Positions 7,766 to 17,929 of a stretch of DNA of 64,000 nucleotides are shown here, one piece after another. Within the stretch, counting starts at the first letter, position 1, and the number at the start of each line of letters is the position of its first letter. A program made the position numbers and the translations under genes. The DNA lies in assembly GCA_031378845.1 (NCBI GenBank), contig JANNES010000001.1, forward strand, positions 1-64,000. Reading direction: 5' to 3'. A model generated the notes under the pieces. That model saw only the letters and a program-made list of their open reading frames with translations. It was not told the DNA's origin and searched no databases. The stretch comes from JAJNPS01 sp031378845. Lineage in GTDB: Bacteria > Pseudomonadota > Alphaproteobacteria > Rhodobacterales > Rhodobacteraceae.

Positions 7766-9204
7766 GCAGATCGATGACCGAGACCGTATCCCTGCCTGCC
7801 TATGATCGCAGCCGTCTGACGCCGGGCATCGTGCATATTGGGCTTGGCAACTTTCACCGTGCGCATATGGCGGTCTACCTCGACGATTTGATGGCAATCG
7901 GGCAGGCGCAGGACTGGGCGATCATCGGGGCAGGGGTGCGTGCTGACGATGCGCGGATGCGCGCGGCGCTGAAGGCGCAAGACTGCCTCTCCACGGTGAT
8001 CGAACTTGACCCAATGGGCCGTTCGGCGCGCCGGATCGGCGCGATGATCGACTTTCTTGCGGTAGAGCCGGGCAATGCCACCCTGATTGCCGCAATGTCG
8101 GATCCCGCGATCCGCATCGTCAGCCTGACCGTGACAGAAGGCGGCTATTTCATTGACGCGATGACCGGTGCCTTTGATCCGCGCCATCCCGAGATCGTTG
8201 CAGATGCAACCGACCCCAAGGCGACCGCGTTTGGCGCGATCATTGCGGCGTTGCGGCGGCGCAAGGCCGCCGGGGTGCCCGCCTTTACGGTTATGTCGTG
8301 TGACAATCTGCCGGGCAATGGGGCGGTGACACGCAATGCCGTGGTCGGCCTCGCGCGCATGTCGGATCCTGTATTCGCCGACTGGATCGCGGCCAATGTC
8401 GCCTTTCCCAACGGCATGGTTGACCGCATCACCCCGGCAACCGGCCCGCGCGAGCGCGAGATGGCCGCAAGTTTTGGCCTGACCGATCCCGTTCCCGTCA
8501 CCTGCGAGCCTTTCCGCCAATGGGTGCTCGAGGACCAGTTCCCGATGGGTCGCCCGGCTCTGGAAAAGGTCGGCGTGATCTTTACAGATCATGTCCACGC
8601 CTACGAAGCGATGAAGATCCGCATTCTGAATGGCGGCCATGCGATAATCGCCTATCCGGGTGGTCTGATGGACATCGAATATGTGCATGAGGCGATGGCC
8701 CATCCGCTGATCCACGCATTTCTCGACAGGGTCGAAATGCGCGAGATCATCCCGACGGTTGCCCCGGTGCCAAATACCGATCTGGGCAAGTACTTCGATG
8801 TTGTCCGCGCCCGGTTCTCCAACCCCGAAGTGGCCGATACGGTGCGGCGGCTTTGTCTGGACGGATCAAACCGGCAACCGAAATTCATTGTCCCTGCCAT
8901 TCACGACAATATTGCCAAGGGCAGCGTACCCGAGGGGCTTGTGCTGCTGTCGGCGCTATGGTGCCGCTATTGTCACGGAACCACCGAGAGTGGCGCGCCG
9001 ATTGCGCCCAATGATCCCAATTGGGACCGCCTGACAGCATTGTCCGCGCAGGCTAAATCCAGTCCGATGCGCTGGCTGTCGATGGAAGAGGTCTACGGCG
9101 ACCTTGCAAAGAACACTGCGTTTGCCACGCGCTTTGCGCATCATCTGGCCGATGTCTGGGCGCGCGGCACGGCAGCGGTCCTGACGGATTACCTGGCCGA
9201 CTGA
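7762..9204 (+). CDS. mtlK: Mannitol 2-dehydrogenase MtlK
   Basis: A 480-residue polyol-specific long-chain dehydrogenase. The N-terminal Rossmann motif GLGNFHRAHMAVY and the central KIRILNGGHAIIAYPGGL (catalytic Lys and Asn) identify the mannitol 2-dehydrogenase family. It converts D-mannitol to D-fructose with NAD. It begins inside the smoS stop (ATGA) and ends the operon, overlapping the convergent LysR gene by 16 bp. No fructokinase gene is present in the window, so fructose phosphorylation must be encoded elsewhere. Confidence 0.92.
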   Translation: MSRSMTETVSLPAYDRSRLTPGIVHIGLGNFHRAHMAVYLDDLMAIGQAQDWAIIGAGVRADDARMRAALKAQDCLSTVIELDPMGRSARRIGAMIDFLAVEPGNATLIAAMSDPAIRIVSLTVTEGGYFIDAMTGAFDPRHPEIVADATDPKATAFGAIIAALRRRKAAGVPAFTVMSCDNLPGNGAVTRNAVVGLARMSDPVFADWIAANVAFPNGMVDRITPATGPREREMAASFGLTDPVPVTCEPFRQWVLEDQFPMGRPALEKVGVIFTDHVHAYEAMKIRILNGGHAIIAYPGGLMDIEYVHEAMAHPLIHAFLDRVEMREIIPTVAPVPNTDLGKYFDVVRARFSNPEVADTVRRLCLDGSNRQPKFIVPAIHDNIAKGSVPEGLVLLSALWCRYCHGTTESGAPIAPNDPNWDRLTALSAQAKSSPMRWLSMEEVYGDLAKNTAFATRFAHHLADVWARGTAAVLTDYLAD

Positions 9205-10142
9205 CCCGCCGCCTGCATCATGAGACTGACCAGCGTCGTTGCGGCAGGCGTCAGCGTTGCCCCGGCGCGCGTAAGCAAGCTGAAGGGGGCAACTTCGATC
9301 CCCAGATCAATCTTGAGGATGGCAAAGGGTGCGTCCGGCCCTTCGGCAAACTGTTTGGCCACCGCCTCGGCAAGCGGGGCGATGCTGTTGGATTGCTTGA
9401 GCAACGCCAGTGTCAGCAAGAACGAGGCCGTCGACAGACGCTGCGTTGGCTTTGGCAGCCCCAGACGCTCCAGCCGCGCCAGAACCGCTTGCGTCAACGG
9501 ACTGGCTTTTCCCGGCATGACCCAGTCATAGTCCAGCAATTCCTGTGCGGCGATACTGGTGGCCTGCGCCAGCCGGTGATTGCGACGCACCATCAGTTGC
9601 ACAGGTTCCGGGGCGATGACGAGGCTGGTAAAGTGTGCCGGATCGAGGTTCGCGGGAATGCGCGCGATCGCAAAATCAAGCTCCCCGGCCAATAGCTGTG
9701 CGCAAAGTGCATCCGAAGGGGCGACGGTGACCTCGGCGGAGATCCCCGGCGACGACAGCCGTGCAGACCGCAAGGCAGGCAGCACCATGTCCAGCGCAGG
9801 GGCTGTGACAGCGCCGACTGCGACATCGCCGAGCCTGCCTTGGCGAAGCTCTGCCATTTCGCGTCCGGCATCATGCAATTCCATCAGCATGCGCCCGGCG
9901 CGCCGGGCCAAGACACTGCCGATATCCGTCAACGCGACGCCGCGTCCGGTTCGCTCATGCACGGGCGCGCCGACGATCCGCTCTACCTCGGCCAACAGGC
10001 GCGAGGCGGCGGGTTGCGCGATGCCAAGGCTTTCGGCCGCAAGTCCGATTTGCCCGGTTTGCGCCAGGGCGGCGATCATTCGCAGGTGGCTGAGCTTCAA
10101 TCCACGGTGGATAAGCGCATCGGGGCGGGGCAGGTTTGACAT
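9189..10142 (-). CDS. LysR-family regulator, GbpR-like
   Basis: A 317-residue LysR regulator. The winged HTH is at residues about 17-75 (AALAQTGQIGLAAESLGIAQ, PAASRLLAEVE) and the periplasmic-binding-like effector domain occupies residues about 100-305. It is divergent from chvE, the same arrangement as gbpR/chvE in Agrobacterium, where GbpR controls sugar-binding protein expression in response to galactose or arabinose. The 152-bp intergenic region would hold the shared operator. The 3' end overlaps the mtlK 3' end. Identity as GbpR rests on context as well as sequence. Confidence 0.85.
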   Translation of the reverse strand: MSNLPRPDALIHRGLKLSHLRMIAALAQTGQIGLAAESLGIAQPAASRLLAEVERIVGAPVHERTGRGVALTDIGSVLARRAGRMLMELHDAGREMAELRQGRLGDVAVGAVTAPALDMVLPALRSARLSSPGISAEVTVAPSDALCAQLLAGELDFAIARIPANLDPAHFTSLVIAPEPVQLMVRRNHRLAQATSIAAQELLDYDWVMPGKASPLTQAVLARLERLGLPKPTQRLSTASFLLTLALLKQSNSIAPLAEAVAKQFAEGPDAPFAILKIDLGIEVAPFSLLTRAGATLTPAATTLVSLMMQAAGQSAR

Positions 10143-10294
10143 GGCGACTTTGCTATGAATGCATCAAGAAGCGTAATTTGACAGCTATATCAGATTTGCG
10201 CAACGTCCCGCCACGGCGTCGCCCGAAGCTGCACAACCTTATCCGGGACACGCTGACACAATCTGCCCCACAGGGCATCCTCGGGAGGAATATC

Positions 10295-11362
10295 ATGCAA
10301 CTTTCAAGACGGGCGCTTTTGGCGCTGGCAACTGCCGCATCGCTGATCGGCGCACCGGTATGGTCGCAGGACAAGGGCACCATCGGCATCTCGATGCCCA
10401 CGAAGTCGTCGTCGCGCTGGATTTCGGACGGCAATTCGATGGTCGATCAGTTCACTGCTGCGGGCTACGGCACCGATCTGCAATATGCCGAAGACGATAT
10501 TCCGAACCAGCTGGCCCAGATCGAGAACATGATCACCAAGGGCGTGGATGTTCTGGTCATCGCGGCGATTGACGGCACCACGCTGTCCAACGCGCTGGAC
10601 AATGCCGCCGCCGCCGGCATCAAGGTCATCGCCTATGACCGCCTGATCCGCGAGTCGGGCTCGGTCGACTATTACGCGACCTTTGACAACTTCAAGGTCG
10701 GCGTCTTGCAGGCCAACAGCCTCGTGCAGTGCCTGACCGAACGATTCGGTGACGCCAAGCCCAAGAATGTCGAGCTGTTCGGCGGCAGCCCGGACGACAA
10801 CAACGCGTTCTTTTTCTACAACGGCGCAATGTCGGTCCTGCAACCGCTGATCGACAGCGGCGACATTGCCGTGCCATCGGGTCAGACGGGCATGGACGTG
10901 GTTGGCACGCTGCGCTGGGATGGCGCGGTGGCGCAGTCGCGCATGGACAACCTTTTGTCCGCCAATTATGGCGACAAGCCCCTGCACGGCGCGCTGTCGC
11001 CCTATGACGGGCTGTCAATCGGCATCCTGTCGTCGGTCAAGGGCGTCGGCTACGGCTCGGGCGACCTGAAGATGCCTTGCGTCACCGGTCAGGATGCGGA
11101 AATCCCAAGCGTGAAGTCGATGATGGCGGGCGAACAGTATTCGACCGTTTTCAAGGACACCCGCGCGCTGGCGGGCGTCACTGTCAAGATGGTGGACGCC
11201 ATTCTGCAAGGCGGCGCGCCCGAGATCAACGACACCACCACCTATGACAACGGCGTCAAGGTCGTGCCGTCCTACCTGTTGGAGCCGATGGCGTTGGGTG
11301 TGGCCGACATCGAAAAGACCTTGGTTGAAAGTGGGTATTACACTGCCGATCAGCTGAAGTAA
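10295..11362 (+). CDS. chvE: Multiple-monosaccharide ABC transporter substrate-binding protein ChvE
   Basis: A 355-residue periplasmic sugar-binding protein of the ribose/galactose (family 2) fold. A signal peptide (MQLSRRALLALATAASLIGA) precedes mature GTIGISMPTKSSSRWISDG, which is highly typical of ChvE. Later landmarks are AYDRLIRESGSVDYYATFDN and the GSPDDNNAFFFYNGAM stretch. ATG 10295 is preceded by GGGAGGAA; the longer frame is unsupported. It feeds GguAB. Likely ligands are D-galactose, L-arabinose and related sugars, in line with the downstream oxidative genes. Confidence 0.93.
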   Translation: MQLSRRALLALATAASLIGAPVWSQDKGTIGISMPTKSSSRWISDGNSMVDQFTAAGYGTDLQYAEDDIPNQLAQIENMITKGVDVLVIAAIDGTTLSNALDNAAAAGIKVIAYDRLIRESGSVDYYATFDNFKVGVLQANSLVQCLTERFGDAKPKNVELFGGSPDDNNAFFFYNGAMSVLQPLIDSGDIAVPSGQTGMDVVGTLRWDGAVAQSRMDNLLSANYGDKPLHGALSPYDGLSIGILSSVKGVGYGSGDLKMPCVTGQDAEIPSVKSMMAGEQYSTVFKDTRALAGVTVKMVDAILQGGAPEINDTTTYDNGVKVVPSYLLEPMALGVADIEKTLVESGYYTADQLK

Positions 11363-11433
11363 GCTGACAACAAGCATGGCTCGCCGTGTGGCCGGATGGC
11401 TGCGCGGCGGGCGTCTTTTGGGGCAGGGGACAG

Positions 11434-12966
11434 ATGGCCACGCTTTTGGAAATGCGCGGGATCGGCAAGACCTTTCCCGGCGTGCGCGCGCTTGATCAGG
11501 TGAACCTGACCGTCGAGGCGGGGGAGATCCACGCCATATGCGGTGAAAATGGTGCTGGCAAATCAACCCTGATGAAGGTGCTGTCGGGCGTCTATCCGCA
11601 TGGCAGCTATGACGGCGACATTCTTTACGACGGCGCGCCCTTGCATTGCCGGTCGATCCGCGACAGCGAGGCGCGGGGCATCATCATCATCCATCAGGAG
11701 CTGGCGCTGGTGCCGCTGTTGTCGATCGCCGAGAACCTCTTTCTGGGCAACGAGGTGGCGACGCGCGGAGTGATCAACTGGCCGCAGGCGTTCCAGAAAA
11801 CCGAAAGCCTGCTGCGCAAGGTGGGTTTGACCGAGGCCCCTACGACGCCGGTGGAAAAACTGGGCGTCGGCAAGCAGCAGCTGATCGAGATTGCAAAGGC
11901 ACTGGCCAAGAACGTGCGCCTGTTGATCCTGGACGAGCCGACCGCCGCCTTGCAGGAAAACGACAGTCAGAAACTGCTGGACCTGCTGCTTGAACTGAAA
12001 TCCCAAGGGATCACCGCGATCCTGATCAGCCACAAACTCAACGAGATCAGCAAGATCGCTGACCGCATCACGATCCTGCGCGACGGCACGACGGTCTCGA
12101 CCCTGACCCGTGATGAGATCACCGAGGACCGCATCATCCGCGACATGGTGGGCCGCGACATGGCGCACCGTTATCCCGAACGTACCCCGCAGATTGGCGA
12201 GGTCCTGCTTGGGGTGGAAAGCTGGAATGTCTGGCACCCGGATCAAAAGGACCGCCAGATGATCCGTAACGCCCATTTCAACGTCCGCAAGGGCGAGATT
12301 GTCGGCATTGCCGGGCTGATGGGCACGGGCCGCACCGAACTCGCGATGAGCCTTTTTGGCCAAAGCTATGGCCGCCGGATCAGCGGTACCGTCAAGATCG
12401 GCGGCAAGGTCGTGGATACCTCGACCGTGCCGCGGGCCGTTGCGGCGGGGCTGTCTTATGTGACCGAGGATCGCAAAGTGCTGGGTCTGGTTCTCGAAGA
12501 GCCGATTGTGCAGAACGTGACGCTGGCCAACCTCTTTGGCGTGTCCAAGAACGGCGTTCTCGACAAACGGCGCGAGGCGCAGGTGGCCGAACGCTACCGC
12601 ACCGCGATGGCGATCCGTACGCCCGGCGTCTTTCAAAAGGTCATCAACCTGTCGGGCGGCAACCAGCAAAAGGTTGTGCTGTCGAAATGGCTTTTTACCG
12701 ATCCGCAGGTGCTGATCCTGGATGAGCCGACACGCGGCATCGATGTGGGCGCCAAGTTCGAGATTTATTCGATCATGAACGACCTCGCGGCCCAGGGGCG
12801 CGGCGTCGTCATGATCAGTTCCGAGATGCCCGAGCTTTTGGGCATGTGCGACCGCATTTACGTGATGAACGAAGGCCGCATCGTGGGTGAGCTTGCCCGG
12901 GCCGAGGCCAGTCAGGAACGGATCATGGCATTGATCATCAAGGATAGCGGGCAAAAGGTGGCATGA
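11434..12966 (+). CDS. gguA: Multiple-monosaccharide ABC transporter ATP-binding protein GguA
   Basis: A 510-residue protein with two fused ABC domains (Rbs/Mgl/Ara type). Domain 1 has GENGAGKST, LGVGKQQLIEIAKAL and ILDEPTAAL. Domain 2 has a degenerate Walker A (GLMGTGRTE), as is usual in this family, and a good LSGGNQQKV signature with LDEPTRGIDVG. ATG 11434 was chosen after AGGGGA; the upstream extension does not resemble the family. It overlaps gguB by 4 bp (ATGA). Confidence 0.93.
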   Translation: MATLLEMRGIGKTFPGVRALDQVNLTVEAGEIHAICGENGAGKSTLMKVLSGVYPHGSYDGDILYDGAPLHCRSIRDSEARGIIIIHQELALVPLLSIAENLFLGNEVATRGVINWPQAFQKTESLLRKVGLTEAPTTPVEKLGVGKQQLIEIAKALAKNVRLLILDEPTAALQENDSQKLLDLLLELKSQGITAILISHKLNEISKIADRITILRDGTTVSTLTRDEITEDRIIRDMVGRDMAHRYPERTPQIGEVLLGVESWNVWHPDQKDRQMIRNAHFNVRKGEIVGIAGLMGTGRTELAMSLFGQSYGRRISGTVKIGGKVVDTSTVPRAVAAGLSYVTEDRKVLGLVLEEPIVQNVTLANLFGVSKNGVLDKRREAQVAERYRTAMAIRTPGVFQKVINLSGGNQQKVVLSKWLFTDPQVLILDEPTRGIDVGAKFEIYSIMNDLAAQGRGVVMISSEMPELLGMCDRIYVMNEGRIVGELARAEASQERIMALIIKDSGQKVA

Positions 12967-14165
12967 TGGCGGAACGCGGACTGGCCTCGCAACTGGGCAC
13001 CCATTTGCGCGAAAACGGGATGCTGATGGCGTTGGTCGCCATCGTGTTCTTTTTCACCGTCGTGGTACGGGTGACCATCGACGTCGATTTCCTGTCGGCG
13101 CAGAACATCACCAACCTTTTCTTGCAAAACTCCTATGTCATCATCATGGCGCTGGGGATGCTTCTGGTGATCGTGGCTGGCCACATCGACCTGTCCATCG
13201 GGTCGGTCGTCGGCTTTACCGGAGCCGTCGCGGCGGTGCTGACGGTCAACCTTGACTGGCCCGTCATTGCCGTGATCCCCGCCTGTCTTGCGGTGGGCGC
13301 AATGATCGGGGCCGCACAAGGCTACTGGGTCGCCTATTGGCGCATTCCGTCCTTCATCGTCACGCTGGCGGGCATGTTGATCTTTCGCGGCTCAACCCTG
13401 TGGCTTCTGGGTGGTCAGAACATCGGACCCTTCCCCAAGAGGTTCCAGTCGCTGTCAACCGGCTTTATCCCCGACATGTTTGGTACCTGGGACGAGGGCG
13501 TGCTGGGCGTGGAGCGGATGAATGGCACCGCGCTTGTGCTGGTGACCATCGCGGCGCTGATCATCGTCTGGCTGGGTTGGCGGTCGCGGTCTCGGGATGC
13601 AGCCTTTGGCATGACGCCCGAACCGATCAGTCTTTTTGCCATCCGCAACGCGGTGGTCGCGGCGGCTCTGATCTTTGTTGGCTACAAGCTGGCGCAGTTT
13701 CGTGGCCTGCCGAATGTCGTGATCGTGCTGACGATCCTGACGGTGCTTTATGCCTTTTTCACCGCCAACACGACGACCGGACGGCGCATCTATGCGCTGG
13801 GCGGCAATGAAAAGGCGGCCAAGCTTTCGGGCATTCGCACCGACCGGCTGGTGTTTCTGTGTTTCGTCAACATGGGCGTTCTGGCGGCATTGGCGGGTAT
13901 GATCGTCGCTGCGCGCCTGAACTCCTCCACCCCCAAGGCGGGCGGGGGTTTTGAGCTGGACGTGATCGCGGCGGTCTTTATCGGCGGTGCCTCGATGACC
14001 GGTGGATCGGGCAAGATCGTGGGCGTCGTGGTTGGTGCGCTGATCATGGGCGTGATGAACAACGGCATGTCGATCCTTGGGATCGGCATCGACTACCAGC
14101 AGGTGATCAAGGGTCTGGTGCTGCTCGCCGCGGTGATCTTTGACGTCTACAACAAAAGCAAATGA
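12963..14165 (+). CDS. gguB: Multiple-monosaccharide ABC transporter permease GguB
   Basis: A 400-residue inner-membrane permease of the branched RbsC/MglC family with about ten membrane segments. Family marks are GMLLVIVAGHIDLSIGSVVG in the N-terminal half and AAVFIGGASMTGGSGKIVGV in the C-terminal half. Two adjacent ATGs (12963, 12966) are possible starts; the first overlaps the gguA stop. It works with GguA and ChvE. Confidence 0.92.
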   Translation: MMAERGLASQLGTHLRENGMLMALVAIVFFFTVVVRVTIDVDFLSAQNITNLFLQNSYVIIMALGMLLVIVAGHIDLSIGSVVGFTGAVAAVLTVNLDWPVIAVIPACLAVGAMIGAAQGYWVAYWRIPSFIVTLAGMLIFRGSTLWLLGGQNIGPFPKRFQSLSTGFIPDMFGTWDEGVLGVERMNGTALVLVTIAALIIVWLGWRSRSRDAAFGMTPEPISLFAIRNAVVAAALIFVGYKLAQFRGLPNVVIVLTILTVLYAFFTANTTTGRRIYALGGNEKAAKLSGIRTDRLVFLCFVNMGVLAALAGMIVAARLNSSTPKAGGGFELDVIAAVFIGGASMTGGSGKIVGVVVGALIMGVMNNGMSILGIGIDYQQVIKGLVLLAAVIFDVYNKSK

Positions 14166-14172
14166 GGGCGCG

Positions 14173-15162
14173 ATGCTGATTTCCCAACACCAGGCATTGA
14201 ATGGAACCATCGCCGTGGTCGCCCGCGATGGCAGCGAGGCCGCCATCGTGAAGGGTGCAACCAGCACCTATGCGCTGGCCATGACGGCGATTGTGTCGGG
14301 GCGAAGTCTGATGGAAGTGATTGCAGAGCACGGCCTGGGTGCGGCAGTGGACTTGCAGCGGATCGCGGCGGAGGGGCGGATGCTTTTGCCGGTCACGCAT
14401 GCTGACCCTGCGCATCTGCATCTGACGGGCACGGGTCTGACCCATCTGGGATCGGCGGCCGCGCGCGATGCGATGCACACGACGATGCAATCACAAACCC
14501 TGAGCGACAGCATGAAGATGTTCCGTATGGGGCTGGAAGGCGGGCGCCCGGTGCCGGGCGAGGTCGGCGTGCAGCCCGAGTGGTTCTACAAGGGCAATGG
14601 CTACACCGCCGTGGCTCCGGGTGGGGATTTGATCCAGCCGGGCTTTGCCGAAGATGGCGGCGAAGAGCCCGAGGTTGCGGGCATCTACCTCATCGGCCCG
14701 GATGGCGCCCCCCATCGCATCGGTTGGGCGCTGGCCAACGAGTTTTCTGACCACGTGACGGAACGGGTGAACTACCTGTTTCTTGCCCATTCCAAACTGC
14801 GCGCGGCGTCTTTTGGTCCTGAGATCCTGCTTGGTGATCCTCCCGCTGATCTGCGCGGGACCAGCCGCATTCGACGTGACGGCGCGGTGATCTGGGAAAA
14901 GCCGTTCCTGAGCGGCGAGGCGAACATGTCCCATACCTATGCCAACCTCGAACACCACCATTTCAAGTATGACCTCTTTCGCCAGCCCGGCGATCTGCAT
15001 GTGCATATGTTCGGCACCGCAACCCTGTCTTTTGCGGATGGTATCCGCACCCAAGCAGGGGATATGTTCGAGATCGAAGCCCCTGCTTTGGGGCTGCCCC
15101 TGAAAAACCGGCTTGTGGTCGCGCCTGCCCTGACGGCAGCGGTCAAAGTCGCCGCTCTGTGA
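14173..15162 (+). CDS. gguC: GguC/AraD1-family protein (FAH-fold)
   Basis: A 329-residue cytosolic protein of the fumarylacetoacetate-hydrolase superfamily. Visible marks are EWFYKGNGYTAVAPGGDLI, the metal-site stretch EEPEVAGIYLIGPDG and FSDHVTERVNYL. GguC-type proteins accompany chvE-gguAB and are thought to act on 2-keto-3-deoxy sugar acids; related FAH-fold enzymes such as XylX dehydrate 2-keto-3-deoxypentonates. ATG 14173 follows GAGGGCG. Position before the aldonate dehydratase fits a downstream step in a non-phosphorylated pathway. The exact reaction is inferred. Confidence 0.85.
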   Translation: MLISQHQALNGTIAVVARDGSEAAIVKGATSTYALAMTAIVSGRSLMEVIAEHGLGAAVDLQRIAAEGRMLLPVTHADPAHLHLTGTGLTHLGSAAARDAMHTTMQSQTLSDSMKMFRMGLEGGRPVPGEVGVQPEWFYKGNGYTAVAPGGDLIQPGFAEDGGEEPEVAGIYLIGPDGAPHRIGWALANEFSDHVTERVNYLFLAHSKLRAASFGPEILLGDPPADLRGTSRIRRDGAVIWEKPFLSGEANMSHTYANLEHHHFKYDLFRQPGDLHVHMFGTATLSFADGIRTQAGDMFEIEAPALGLPLKNRLVVAPALTAAVKVAAL

Positions 15163-15169
15163 GGACAAG

Positions 15170-16912
15170 ATGACCTTCAAACCCGCCAAATGGCCCCGCT
15201 CCCTGCGTTCGCAACACTGGTTCGGGGGCACGTCGCGCGATGTGATCTATCACCGGGGCTGGATGAAGAATCAGGGTCTGCCGCATGATCTGTTTGACGG
15301 GCGACCGGTCATCGGGATCCTAAACACTTGGTCGGAACTGACGCCGTGCAATGCGCATCTGAACGACCTTGCCCAACGGGTCAAGCATGGCATCTACGAG
15401 GCCGGAGGGTTCCCGGTCGAGGTGCCGGTGTTTTCGACATCCGAATCCGCATTCCGCCCCACCGCGATGATGTTCCGCAATCTGGCCGCGATGGCGGTGG
15501 AGGAGCAGATGCGCGGCCAGCCGATGGATGGCTGTGTGCTCTTGGTCGGCTGTGACAAGACCACGCCCAGCCTGTTGATGGCCGCAGCCTCGACCGACCT
15601 TCCCTCGATTGTGGTCACCGGCGGCCCGATGCTGAACGGCTATTTCCGCAATGAACGCGTCGGATCCGGCACCCATCTGTGGAAGTTCTCCGAGGCGGTC
15701 AAGGCGGGCGAGATGACGGCCACCGAGTTTGCCGAGGCCGAAGCCTCGATGAGCCGCAGCCCTGGGTCATGCAACACGATGGGCACCGCCAGCACGATGG
15801 CCTCGATGGCCGAGGCGTTGGGTATGGCGCTGTCGGGCAACGCGGCGATCCCTGCGGTCGACAGCCGTCGCCGTGTGATGGCGCAGCTGACCGGGCGGCG
15901 CATCGTGCAGATGGTCAAGGATGACCTGAAGCCTTCGGATATTCTGACCAAAGAGGCGTTTGAAAACGCCATCCGCACCAATGCCGCCATCGGTGGGTCG
16001 ACCAATGCGGTGATCCACCTTCTGGCCATCGCGGGCCGCGTCGGCATCGACCTGACGCTGGAAGACTGGGACCGCTGCGGGCGCGATGTGCCGACGATCG
16101 TGAACCTGATGCCGTCGGGCAAGTACCTGATGGAAGAGTTCTTTTATGCCGGTGGCCTGCCCGTGGTGATCAAGCGGCTGGGCGAGGCAGGCTTGCTGCA
16201 CAAGGACGCGCTGACCGTGTCGGGCGAGACCGCCTGGGATCAGGTCAAGGACGTGGTGAACCACAACCCCGATGTGATCCTGCCGACCGAAAAAGCGCTG
16301 ACGAAATCGGGTGGCGTGGTGGTGCTGAAGGGCAACCTTGCGCCCAAAGGTGCCGTGCTGAAACCCTCGGCGGCGACCCCTAGCCTGATGGTCCACCGGG
16401 GCCGTGCGGTCGTGTTCGAGGATATCGACGACTACAAGGCCAAGATCAACGACGAGGCCCTCGACATCGACGAGACCTGCGTGATGGTGCTGAAAAACTG
16501 CGGCCCCAAGGGCTATCCGGGCATGGCCGAGGTCGGCAATATGGGCCTGCCGCCCAAGGTCCTGCGCAAAGGGATCAGGGATATGGTCCGCATCTCCGAC
16601 GCGCGGATGTCGGGTACGGCGTTCGGTACGGTCTGCCTGCATACCTCGCCCGAAGCCGCAGTGGGTGGGCCCTTGGCGGTCGTGCAGAACGGCGATTTCA
16701 TCGAGCTGGACGTGCCGAACCGCCGCTTGCATCTGGACATCAGCGATGCGGAACTGTCCCGACGTCTGGCCGCGTGGAAACCCCATGTCACAGCACCCGG
16801 GGGGGGCTATGCAATGCTGCACCATACCCATGTGATGGGCGCCGATACCGGGGCGGATCTCGATTTCCTGTTGGGCTGCCGAGGCAACCCCGTGGGCAAG
16901 GACTCGCACTGA
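15170..16912 (+). CDS. Aldonate dehydratase, IlvD/EDD family (L-arabinonate/D-galactonate type)
   Basis: A 580-residue Fe-S dehydratase. Typical sequences are IGILNTWSELTPCNAHLNDL (cluster Cys), LVGCDKTTPSLLMAA (Cys plus substrate lysine) and SPGSCNTMGTASTM (third Cys). Length and the RSQHWFGG start resemble the pentonate dehydratase branch rather than IlvD. It should convert L-arabinonate or a C4-epimeric hexonate to the 2-keto-3-deoxy acid. It follows gguC by 7 bp and overlaps the dehydrogenase gene (TGATG). Confidence 0.9.
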   Translation: MTFKPAKWPRSLRSQHWFGGTSRDVIYHRGWMKNQGLPHDLFDGRPVIGILNTWSELTPCNAHLNDLAQRVKHGIYEAGGFPVEVPVFSTSESAFRPTAMMFRNLAAMAVEEQMRGQPMDGCVLLVGCDKTTPSLLMAAASTDLPSIVVTGGPMLNGYFRNERVGSGTHLWKFSEAVKAGEMTATEFAEAEASMSRSPGSCNTMGTASTMASMAEALGMALSGNAAIPAVDSRRRVMAQLTGRRIVQMVKDDLKPSDILTKEAFENAIRTNAAIGGSTNAVIHLLAIAGRVGIDLTLEDWDRCGRDVPTIVNLMPSGKYLMEEFFYAGGLPVVIKRLGEAGLLHKDALTVSGETAWDQVKDVVNHNPDVILPTEKALTKSGGVVVLKGNLAPKGAVLKPSAATPSLMVHRGRAVVFEDIDDYKAKINDEALDIDETCVMVLKNCGPKGYPGMAEVGNMGLPPKVLRKGIRDMVRISDARMSGTAFGTVCLHTSPEAAVGGPLAVVQNGDFIELDVPNRRLHLDISDAELSRRLAAWKPHVTAPGGGYAMLHHTHVMGADTGADLDFLLGCRGNPVGKDSH

Positions 16913-17841
16913 TGCCAATGCTGAACCCGGTCCCGCTGAACGTCGCTCTCGTCGGGATCGGCAAGATCGCACGGGACCAGCATGTGCCTGCGATTGCGGC
17001 CTCGGACGACTGGAACCTTGTCGCAACCGTCAGCCGGTCGGGCACGGTCGACGGGGTACCAGCGTTCACCGATATCGACGACATGCTGGACGCGCGCCCC
17101 GATGTCTCGGTCGTCTCGCTCTGCCTGCCGCCGGTGCCGCGCTTTGTCGCCGCCGCGGCTGCGATCCGTGCGGGCCGTCACGTGATGCTGGAAAAGCCGC
17201 CCGGTGCGACCCTGGCCGAGGTCCATGCCTTGCAGGCGATGGCGGCGGCGCGGGGGGTGACGCTGTATACCACATGGCACAGCCGCATGACCCACGGTGT
17301 GGCCGAGGCCCGAGACATGTTGTCGGACCGCGAGATTCTGGGGGCTGAGATCACCTGGAAAGAGGATGTGCGCAAATGGCATCCCGGCCAGGATTGGGTG
17401 TTTGAACCCGGCGGCATGGGCGTCTTTGATCCCGGCATCAACGCGCTTTCGATCCTGACGGCGATCCTGCCGGACCCTGTACACCTGACCAGCGCCACGC
17501 TGACCTTTCCGGAAAACCGCCAGACCCCGATTGCCGCCGATCTGGTTTTTTCGGGCAATGTGACGGCGGCGTTTGACTGGCGCCAGACCGGGCCGCAAAC
17601 TTGGGATATCGTGGTGCGTACGGATCGTGGCACGCTGATCCTGCGCAGGGGCGGATCGGAGCTTGAAACCTCGGACGGGTATACATCGTGCGGGCCGGAC
17701 CGAGAATACCCCGCGCTTTACGCGCGTATGGCGGCCCTCGTGCGCAGCGGGGCCAGCGAGGTGGACCTTGCCCCGATGGTGCATGTGGCCGATGCACTGA
17801 CGCTGGGCCGCAGGATTGTGACGCATCCGTTCCAGTTCTAG
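16912..17841 (+). CDS. D-galactose/L-arabinose 1-dehydrogenase (Gfo/Idh/MocA family)
   Basis: A 309-residue NAD(P)-dependent sugar dehydrogenase. The Rossmann motif is VALVGIGKIARDQHVPAI; EKPPGATLAEV contains the conserved Lys of the EKP motif. The C-terminal domain with GGMGVFDPGINALSIL matches galactose 1-dehydrogenase/arabinose 1-dehydrogenase. It would make the aldonolactone as the first oxidative step after ChvE-GguAB uptake. The ATG overlaps the dehydratase stop. No lactonase or final keto-acid aldolase/dehydrogenase is seen nearby. Confidence 0.88.
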   Translation: MPMLNPVPLNVALVGIGKIARDQHVPAIAASDDWNLVATVSRSGTVDGVPAFTDIDDMLDARPDVSVVSLCLPPVPRFVAAAAAIRAGRHVMLEKPPGATLAEVHALQAMAAARGVTLYTTWHSRMTHGVAEARDMLSDREILGAEITWKEDVRKWHPGQDWVFEPGGMGVFDPGINALSILTAILPDPVHLTSATLTFPENRQTPIAADLVFSGNVTAAFDWRQTGPQTWDIVVRTDRGTLILRRGGSELETSDGYTSCGPDREYPALYARMAALVRSGASEVDLAPMVHVADALTLGRRIVTHPFQF

Positions 17842-17929
17842 GGGCGCATCCGCGCGGTCGCAACACACTGGGCAGGGCGCAGGAACCGGCACAAAGCTGA
17901 TAGCAGCGTGCGGGACGGAATAAATCCCA